Assembly: GCA_023392285.1 (NCBI GenBank)
Contig: JAEVZK010000137.1
Span: forward strand, 1-9,252
Length of the DNA stretch: 9,252 nt
Reading direction: 5' to 3'
DNA from: Armatimonadota bacterium
Lineage (GTDB): Bacteria; Armatimonadota; Fimbriimonadia; Fimbriimonadales; Fimbriimonadaceae
Under the pieces are notes generated by a model. It saw nothing but the letters and a program-made list of their open reading frames with translations, ran no database searches and had not been told where the DNA came from. Both the position numbers and the translations under genes were made by a program. Positions 1 through 4,352 of this stretch are shown here, piece after piece; the stretch's first letter is position 1; every line of letters begins with the position of its first letter.

Positions 1-3
1 GCA

Positions 4-849
4 ATGAGTAACATTCGAAATATTTGGGCTCTATGCGTAGCATTCGCTCTCGCCATTGGCGTCGTAGCCGCAGTTGGCCTTCATCAAGCGGAGCGTCAGG
101 TTCCATCTCAAAGGCAGCAAGAACCGGTCGAACTTCCAAACAAGTTACGAACGCTCCAAGACTTAGCACTTGTAGAGGAAGCTCAATCACTGTCCAAGTT
201 GGAAAAGACTGAGGTTTTGCTTCGATGGCTGATCGAGGAGCGGAGGCATCCAACACCCGTCGAGCCGGGCATCACAGGGGGGCCCGTAGGTTCATTTTAT
301 ATTCAGCGGCAGATCCTCGAATGTATGGGTGACAAGGGTGAGCCGAGAGCCATCCGCTGGCTTGGACGACAACCGTCCACATCTCCAGAGGTCCGCCGAC
401 TCATGCTCATTCAGGTCGATGATCTTGACAATGCGCGGACTTTAGACGCTCTGATTTGGACGCTCAAATCCGATCCGAATCCTTACATCCGTGCCTATGC
501 GGCAAGATGGCTTGACCTTTGGGACGACCCGGTTGTCTTACCGGCACTAGAAGCCGCAACAAAAGATCCCTTCGTGCTTGAATATAACAGCGTCGAAGGC
601 ACATGGAAGCATCCAGACGGACATATCGTGTGGCGACCTGTTGTTGAAATGGCAGAAGAGTCATTGCGTAACCTGAATGCGGCGAAGTCGGAATCTGACG
701 CAAACCGTCTACTAGTCACCAAGGAGCGCTACCAGAGACGCTTTGAAGGTTACGAAGATTTCGTGAGGGAGCATCAGGCTGAACTTCAGCGACTCCTCGC
801 GATCGCGATGAGCGATTCACCTGACAAGATGAACCTTATTCAGCACTAG
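4..849 (+). CDS. Membrane-anchored HEAT-like repeat protein
   Basis: The 281-residue product begins with a short polar segment and a hydrophobic stretch at about residues 8-26. This reads as a signal anchor or uncleaved signal peptide, and the rest would face the periplasm. Residues about 110-225 form helical pairs of HEAT/armadillo type, for example EPRAIRWLG (113-121), LDALIWTLKSDPNPYIRAYAARWL (about 147-170) and VVLPALEAATKD (177-188). The DPNPYIRAYAARWL segment is a typical HEAT consensus. The C-terminal 50 residues are charged and probably helical. Such repeats usually serve protein-protein binding; no catalytic motif was seen. The ATG lies three bases from the window edge, so its ribosome binding site and any upstream start cannot be judged, although the hydrophobic segment fits a true N-terminus. 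The gene converges on the metallopeptidase gene with a 66-bp gap. The precise role is unknown. Confidence 0.75.
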   Translation: MSNIRNIWALCVAFALAIGVVAAVGLHQAERQVPSQRQQEPVELPNKLRTLQDLALVEEAQSLSKLEKTEVLLRWLIEERRHPTPVEPGITGGPVGSFYIQRQILECMGDKGEPRAIRWLGRQPSTSPEVRRLMLIQVDDLDNARTLDALIWTLKSDPNPYIRAYAARWLDLWDDPVVLPALEAATKDPFVLEYNSVEGTWKHPDGHIVWRPVVEMAEESLRNLNAAKSESDANRLLVTKERYQRRFEGYEDFVREHQAELQRLLAIAMSDSPDKMNLIQH

Positions 850-915
850 CAGTCCTCGAAGCCCACTTGGTTCAAAGTAAGCGATTGGGCAAACCCCAGG
901 GAAAGGGTGGAGGAT

Positions 916-1572
916 TTAACGTAGGGTGCGCTTCCACTCCGTATTGAGCTGATCTATGGTCTTTCGCGTTGCGCTTCGGAAAATCGCCTCGGCACTGACG
1001 CCCGATCGGAAGCCCTGGTCCAGATTTCTCAGTAAATTGGGTGCGTAGCGGTGCGCGGTCCAATCGAGGAAAGCCGCTGTGGTTCCATATCCATCGGTGC
1101 AGTTGGAGCCGGCTCCGGGGCGAGGCCTTCTTGAAATTGGGTCGAACCAGTAGTAACGCACGTAGTCCGCGATGCCTTCCACCAGCCAATTTGGGCAGTC
1201 GCGATAGCCGACTTGAACAACATGCATCAGTTCGTGCACGACCATACCGAGGTCATCCGGATTCGCGGATTGGGCAGGAATGCAGATGTCACCTCTGACG
1301 GTATTCGGATCCCAGCTCGTGTTCGTCCACGCGATCTTGCCGTCGTGCGGCTGGAGATCGTTTGCAACAATAATTTGGATGATGGTGGTCCCTCTCCCCG
1401 TTGTGTCGAGAAGCTTAAGAATCTTCGGATAAGCCGCTTCGGCCGTCGCTTGTGCTTTCCGACCATACTTCGACAAGACGGCTTCCTGTTCAGAGTTGGC
1501 CGATCGCACGACAACGCTGATCTGAACTCTGGCCTGAGCCGCCGCAAGCAGGAGAACCGGAAGGATCGGCAT
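916..1572 (-). CDS. Secreted basic-secretory-protein-type zinc metallopeptidase
   Basis: The 218-residue protein carries the zincin motif HELMH at 113-117, followed by WLVEGIADY at 129-137. The two His and Glu132 are the expected zinc ligands and Glu114 the catalytic base, in gluzincin-like spacing. The HELMHVVQ...CPNWLVEGIADYVR...GYGTTAAFLDW order matches the plant/bacterial basic secretory protein family (Pfam BSP, PF04450), whose members are about 220 residues. The N-terminus MPILPVLLLAAAQA is a very short signal peptide without basic residues, so secretion or periplasmic location is inferred. Three Cys (97, 126, 158) could form a disulphide. Substrate is unknown. No Shine-Dalgarno sequence precedes the ATG; a TACACT hexamer seven bases upstream suggests a leaderless start. 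The gene is divergent from rplJ and convergent with the HEAT-like gene. Confidence 0.85.
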   Translation of the reverse strand: MPILPVLLLAAAQARVQISVVVRSANSEQEAVLSKYGRKAQATAEAAYPKILKLLDTTGRGTTIIQIIVANDLQPHDGKIAWTNTSWDPNTVRGDICIPAQSANPDDLGMVVHELMHVVQVGYRDCPNWLVEGIADYVRYYWFDPISRRPRPGAGSNCTDGYGTTAAFLDWTAHRYAPNLLRNLDQGFRSGVSAEAIFRSATRKTIDQLNTEWKRTLR

Positions 1573-1579
1573 GTAGAGC

Positions 1580-1585
1580 AGTGTA
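1580..1585 (-). promoter_or_regulatory. Possible -10 box for a leaderless metallopeptidase mRNA
   Basis: Read on the minus strand, TACACT ends seven bases before the ATG at 1572, so transcription would begin at or next to the start codon. No good -35 is present: at 17-bp spacing the bases are GTTCTT. Absence of a Shine-Dalgarno sequence supports the leaderless reading. It remains a short, common motif. Confidence 0.3.
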
Positions 1586-1598
1586 CCAGTTCAGGCGC

Positions 1599-1628
1599 TT
1601 GCAAGAACTGCCACTTCGTGGGTACAAT
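1599..1628 (+). promoter_or_regulatory. Probable sigma-70 promoter of rplJL
   Basis: TTGCAA (1599-1604, four of six to TTGACA) and TACAAT (1623-1628, five of six to TATAAT) are separated by 18 bp. Transcription would start near 1635, giving a leader of about 255 nt before the rplJ ATG. The -35 region sits inside a palindrome (CAGTTC 1587-1592 / GAACTG 1605-1610) and faces the putative promoter of the divergent peptidase gene. It is the best promoter candidate in the 317-bp gap between the two genes. Confidence 0.5.
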
Positions 1629-1668
1629 CTCCGCACAACTCTGAAGACAGCAGGTGGCAATGCCGTAA

Positions 1669-1728
1669 TGTCCAGCAATTGGACGCCAGCCGAGGGGAAG
1701 GGAATATGGTTTAGCGGACTCCGTCCGC
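1669..1728 (+). promoter_or_regulatory. Two hairpins in the rplJ leader
   Basis: GTCCA (1670-1674) pairs with TGGAC (1680-1684) around a GCAAT loop. GCGGAC (1714-1719) pairs perfectly with GTCCGC (1723-1728) around a TCC loop. Neither is followed by a T-run, so they are not intrinsic terminators. In other bacteria, L10 in complex with L12 binds the rplJ leader RNA to repress its own operon. These stems are candidates for such a site, but the assignment is inference. Confidence 0.4.
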
Positions 1729-1770
1729 ACCTATCGACTTCGCGCGGCTGATCCGGCGAGGTCGTTTTTG

Positions 1771-1866
1771 TTTTGGAGTGCGGTAATTCATTACCGCTTT
1801 CGCGCGCTAAGAAGAGCGTGGGCTTTGGCCGAAGCGAAAGCGGTGACAAGTCACCGCAGTCCAAAA
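1771..1866. repeat. Composite nested inverted repeat (REP-like) in the rplJ leader
   Basis: The left arm (1771-1803) and right arm (1834-1866) are reverse complements over 33 positions with few mismatches, from TTTTGGA / TCCAAAA at the tips to the GCTTTCGC / GCGAAAGC inner ends. Each arm contains its own perfect 18-nt palindrome: GCGGTAATTCATTACCGC (1780-1797) and GCGGTGACAAGTCACCGC (1840-1857). The two palindromes differ at complementary positions but both keep perfect pairing. The 30-nt centre has smaller pairs: CGCT / AGCG (1805-1808, 1815-1818) and GGC / GCC (1821-1823, 1828-1830). I recall similar GCGGTNACNNGTNACCGC units dispersed in acidobacterial genomes, but could not check this. The element lies in the predicted leader, ending 23 bp before the rplJ ATG. 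Confidence 0.75.
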
Positions 1867-1889
1867 AGTCTCCAGGGAAGGTGCATCCT

Positions 1890-2576
1890 ATGCCAACAGC
1901 AGCAAAAGCACGCACAATCGAGCAGGCAAAAGAGTGGTATTCCAAATCGCTCGGCGTAGTCTTTACCGACTATCGCGGCCTGAAGAACAAAGAAATGCAG
2001 GATCTGCGCCGAACCCTCCGCGCGAAGGGCGGTGAAGTGCATGTTCTGAAAAATACTCTGTTCCGAATTGCCGCGGGTGATGACGCAAGCAACCTGCCTC
2101 ACGATTTTCATAACGGAACCACCGCAGTGGCATTCGTTTTTGAGAACGAGGGCGAGGTGGCCAAGTCCTTGCTCGATTATGCGAAAACGAATAAGAAACT
2201 CATCGTGAAAGGTGGTTTCTTCGGTGGCAAGGCTTTCACCGCCAAAGATGTGCAGGCGCTCTCTGAGCTGCCTCCGCGCGATGTGCTGATCTCTCAGGTG
2301 ATCGGTGCGATCGCGGCACCTCTTTCCGGTCTTGTCGGCGTCGTCGAGGCGCTATACGCAGATCCCATCCGAGTGATCGGTGCGGTGGCAGACAAGGTCG
2401 CGGAAGGTTCTCCTTTGCCCGAGAAATCGGCTGATGAGAATCCCGGCGGAGAATCCACGACCGAAGAAAAACCAGCCGAGGAAGCGGCTCCTGCAGCCGA
2501 CATCCCCGCCGACCAGCCGGTAGAGACATCGGCAGATACGAATTCAACCGAAGCATCTGAAGAGGCTTCGAGCTAA
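1890..2576 (+). CDS. rplJ: 50S ribosomal protein L10
   Basis: L10 forms the base of the ribosomal stalk: it binds 23S rRNA with its N-terminal domain and carries L7/L12 dimers on a C-terminal helix. The 228-residue product shows the family pattern: an N-terminal domain with VVFTDYRGLKNKEMQDLRRTLR (about 23-44), VLKNTLFRIA (52-61), KGGFFGGK (107-114) and LPPRDVLISQVIGAIAAPLSG (about 127-147), then the L12-binding helix to about residue 172. Residues 173-228 are a low-complexity tail with about 15 acidic residues, two Lys and many Ala, Pro, Ser and Thr, which the usual 165-175-residue L10 lacks. An in-frame TTG at 1773 would add 39 residues, but these only translate the palindromic repeat. The ATG at 1890 has AGGGAAGG (1874-1881) eight bases upstream and starts with the normal L10 sequence. 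It is followed by rplL after 15 bp. Confidence 0.97.
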   Translation: MPTAAKARTIEQAKEWYSKSLGVVFTDYRGLKNKEMQDLRRTLRAKGGEVHVLKNTLFRIAAGDDASNLPHDFHNGTTAVAFVFENEGEVAKSLLDYAKTNKKLIVKGGFFGGKAFTAKDVQALSELPPRDVLISQVIGAIAAPLSGLVGVVEALYADPIRVIGAVADKVAEGSPLPEKSADENPGGESTTEEKPAEEAAPAADIPADQPVETSADTNSTEASEEASS

Positions 2577-2591
2577 CGGAGAAAAAGAGAA

Positions 2592-2990
2592 ATGGCAGTA
2601 GCAATTGATAGCCTGGTCGAACAGATCAGCGGCATGACAGCCCTTGAGCTCAGCGAGCTCAAGAAGGCCCTCGAAGATAAGTTCGGCGTTACCGCAGCAG
2701 CCCCCATGGGCGGCTTCAATCCGGCAATGTTCGCCGGCATGGGTGGCGGCGCAGCAGCAGCTCCTGAGGCTGAGGAGAAGACAGAATTCGATGTCATCCT
2801 CTCCGCAGCCGGCGATGCCAAGCTGCAGGTCATTAAGGTCGTCCGAGAAATCACCGGCCTCGGCCTCAAGGAAGCCAAAGACCTCGTCGATGGCGCTCCG
2901 AAGCCGATCAAGCAGGCCGTCGGTAAGGACGAAGCTGACAAGATCAAGGCGCAGGTCGAAGAGGCCGGCGGTAAGGTCGAAATCAAGTAA
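2592..2990 (+). CDS. rplL: 50S ribosomal protein L7/L12
   Basis: L7/L12 is the multi-copy stalk protein that recruits and stimulates the translational GTPases. The 132-residue product has the full layout: dimerising N-terminal domain (about 1-33, LVEQISGMTALELSELKKAL), a flexible hinge (about 34-60) and the globular C-terminal domain (about 63-132). The latter carries the highly conserved KTEFDVIL, KLQVIKVVREITGLGLKEAKDLV and KVEIK segments. The hinge is slightly longer than usual and contains Met, Phe and Asn (GGFNPAMFAGMGGG) besides Ala and Gly. Its start is supported by GGAG (2578-2581) ten bases upstream. It is co-transcribed with rplJ and followed by a strong terminator, so rpoBC is not part of this operon. 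Confidence 0.98.
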   Translation: MAVAIDSLVEQISGMTALELSELKKALEDKFGVTAAAPMGGFNPAMFAGMGGGAAAAPEAEEKTEFDVILSAAGDAKLQVIKVVREITGLGLKEAKDLVDGAPKPIKQAVGKDEADKIKAQVEEAGGKVEIK

Positions 2991-3009
2991 GCCTTACTTA
3001 ATAATTCTT

Positions 3010-3044
3010 AAAGCCGCTTCGCCTACGCGAAGCGGCTTTTTCTT
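3010..3044 (+). terminator. Intrinsic terminator of rplJL
   Basis: AAAGCCGCTTCG (3010-3021) pairs perfectly with CGAAGCGGCTTT (3028-3039). One more C-G pair leaves a four-base loop. The stem runs into a T-rich tail (3037-3044) and starts 20 bp after the rplL stop codon. This is a textbook rho-independent terminator. Confidence 0.93.
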
Positions 3045-3115
3045 CTCCCACCCAAACTCCTGCGATTTCGTAACAAGCCTCAGCCAAAACAATAAGAGAG
3101 AGTTGCAACATCCTT

Positions 3116-3121
3116 TAAAAT
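3116..3121 (+). promoter_or_regulatory. Possible -10 box for the STN-like gene
   Basis: TAAAAT (five of six to TATAAT) ends six bases before the ATG at 3128, so a transcript would begin at about the start codon. No convincing -35 lies 16-18 bp upstream. The preceding purine run (AGAGAGAG, 3095-3102) is too far away to act as a Shine-Dalgarno sequence. Confidence 0.3.
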
Positions 3122-3127
3122 GTGGCT

Positions 3128-3556
3128 ATGCTTGCGAGCCTCGCACTTGTCTTTGCCTTTCGCCAGACTGACCCGCTGAGTGATCCCGTATTCAGCCAGC
3201 CCATTACAATGCAGTCTGAGGCGGAGTCGTTCTCGGCCGTCTTGAACCGCGCAGGCGAGAAACTTCATGTGCACCTGTACGCGGCGCCCGGCATCGCCGA
3301 TCAAGCTTTCGCGATGGAGATGGACGATCGCCCGGCTCGTGAAGGCTTGTCGATGATCGCTCAGCACTTCAATCTGAGCTGGGAAAAGAAGGACGATGGC
3401 TATCGCCTCTTTCGCAGCCCAGCACAGGATCAGGCGTGGCAGGCGGCCTACCGCGAGCAGTCGAGCCGTTCCGAGAGAGCCTGGAGAGACGGGGCAAGAG
3501 CAGCCCTGAATGCCCAAGCCGATCCTGCTAGACATCAAACAACCAAAGGGACTTAA
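3128..3556 (+). CDS. Small exported protein with STN-like (secretin/TonB N-terminal) domain
   Basis: The 142-residue product starts with a short hydrophobic leader (MLASLALVFAF), probably a minimal signal peptide. Residues about 28-97 match the STN fold pattern seen at the N-termini of secretins, TonB-dependent receptors and FecR-linked transducers: an AVLNRAGEKLHVHLY strand-helix unit, then FAMEMDDRPAREGLSMIAQHFNLSWEKKDDGYRLF, in which a strand is followed by the 'xPAREGLxxIA' helix and a final hairpin. The C-terminal 45 residues are charged and Ala/Arg rich without a barrel or secretin domain, so the STN-like domain stands alone. An in-frame GTG at 3122 is an alternative start. No Shine-Dalgarno is near either codon; TAAAAT at 3116-3121 lies six bases before the ATG and may give a leaderless mRNA. 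Its TAA overlaps the stop of the convergent PEP-CTERM gene. The domain assignment rests on pattern only. Confidence 0.65.
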   Translation: MLASLALVFAFRQTDPLSDPVFSQPITMQSEAESFSAVLNRAGEKLHVHLYAAPGIADQAFAMEMDDRPAREGLSMIAQHFNLSWEKKDDGYRLFRSPAQDQAWQAAYREQSSRSERAWRDGARAALNAQADPARHQTTKGT

Positions 3557-4272
3557 ATATTCGCCCTCCTTTTGCGGAGAAACAGCACAAAAGGAGTCAT
3601 CGCTAAAATGGTGATAGGTTCTGGGACCGGCACAAACGAGCCTGAAAAGGTATTCGTTCCTGGTCCCGAGTCTGGCAACACTCCGCCTCCGCCCGAGCCT
3701 GCGGTTAGGCGAGCGGTGTAGCTATGATTGGCTAACAAGGAAAGTGACGCCGCAGTAGGATCTGAACTCGTGGCATAGTAGAGGTAGGGGCCGCCACCAC
3801 TCTCTTTTATCCAATTAAAATTTCCTGCGGAAGTACCATAGGGGACCGATGCAGGTCCATTAGGCGTACTTGTGATAAAGAGGGTTCCAGATAAAGCTAC
3901 CGTAAACGTGAATTGAACTATAGAGTCGGCTAACGCTCCCGCTGTGCTATTTTGTGCATCCCGTGTAGCCAAGGTCGAACCTGTAAGCGTAAAAGTGCCG
4001 TTCTGTTCCGAAAAGACGCCTGTACCGTCTGCGGTCGAGTCCCCAAAAAGCACGCCGTTTTGTGCGTGAGAGTGAGATAAATCGCCAGAAAAAGGGTTCG
4101 AAAACCACTGCCCTACGTTGTTGTCGGACACAACCTCTACGCCTGGCCCGGCGCTAGCATCGGTAAAAAATTGATAAAGGGTGGGCCCTGCTATGAACTG
4201 TGCGCTTGATTTGCAAGTCGCGACGAGTGGAAATACGATAAACAATAGAGTCTTACATTTCGAAAAATTCAT
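3553..4272 (-). CDS. PEP-CTERM sorting domain surface protein
   Basis: The 239-residue product has a signal peptide (MNFSKCKTLLFIVFPLVATC..., cleavage likely after SSA near residue 24) and a Gly/Ser/Thr/Asn-rich mature region without Cys that looks beta-rich. At the C-terminus it has PVPEP at about 215-219, a hydrophobic helix (ITILAMTPFVLFL) and the basic tail RKRRANI. This is the PEP-CTERM signal that exosortase (EpsH/XrtA type) recognises and processes for export to the surface or exopolysaccharide matrix. No exosortase gene is in the window. The ATG at 4272 is preferred over an upstream in-frame TTG at 4305 because GGGAG lies five bases before it and a signal peptide follows directly. A regulator gene lies 80 bp upstream on the same strand. 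The function of the mature domain was not recognised. Confidence 0.82.
   Translation of the reverse strand: MNFSKCKTLLFIVFPLVATCKSSAQFIAGPTLYQFFTDASAGPGVEVVSDNNVGQWFSNPFSGDLSHSHAQNGVLFGDSTADGTGVFSEQNGTFTLTGSTLATRDAQNSTAGALADSIVQFTFTVALSGTLFITSTPNGPASVPYGTSAGNFNWIKESGGGPYLYYATSSDPTAASLSLLANHSYTARLTAGSGGGGVLPDSGPGTNTFSGSFVPVPEPITILAMTPFVLFLRKRRANI
3566..3596. repeat. 9-bp perfect inverted repeat at the convergent gene ends
   Basis: CTCCTTTTG (3566-3574) and CAAAAGGAG (3588-3596) are exact reverse complements around a 13-nt loop. The repeat starts nine bases after the STN-like gene stop and lies within the codons for the PEP-CTERM hydrophobic helix and basic tail. It could fold in the transcript of the STN-like gene as a weak 3' hairpin, but has no T-run. 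Confidence 0.35.
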
Positions 4273-4282
4273 TTGAACTCCC

Positions 4283-4297
4283 GCGCTTCGGAAGCGC
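4283..4297 (-). promoter_or_regulatory. Hairpin beside the PEP-CTERM gene ribosome binding site
   Basis: GCGCTTC (4283-4289) and GAAGCGC (4291-4297) form a perfect palindrome around one base; in RNA the innermost pairs would open to a short loop. On the coding strand it ends one base before the GGGAG ribosome binding site (4281-4277) of the PEP-CTERM gene. It may influence ribosome access or be a regulator binding site. It is not followed by a T-run. Confidence 0.35.
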
Positions 4298-4352
4298 TTG
4301 AGCAAATTTTGAAGTCGAATCGTTATATGGCCGTTATTCGGGCGTTACGTCC

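Noticed and set aside
1771..1866. CRISPR array or insertion sequence end
   Set aside because: Only one pair of related palindromes, no spacer series, no transposase gene and no target-site duplication seen.
1773..1889. In-frame TTG extension of L10 by 39 residues
   Set aside because: It only translates the palindromic repeat; the ATG at 1890 has a ribosome binding site and starts the normal L10 sequence.
1490..1945. 151-codon open frame on the minus strand across the rplJ leader
   Set aside because: It reads through the repeat and the rplJ and peptidase starts, resembles no protein family, and is explained by stop-poor GC-rich sequence.
2644..3171. Arg/Ser-rich 175-codon frame overlapping rplL
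   Set aside because: Out-of-frame shadow of rplL that runs through the terminator.
4270..4305. Upstream TTG start for the PEP-CTERM protein
   Set aside because: It would translate the hairpin and ribosome binding site and put 11 extra residues before the signal peptide.
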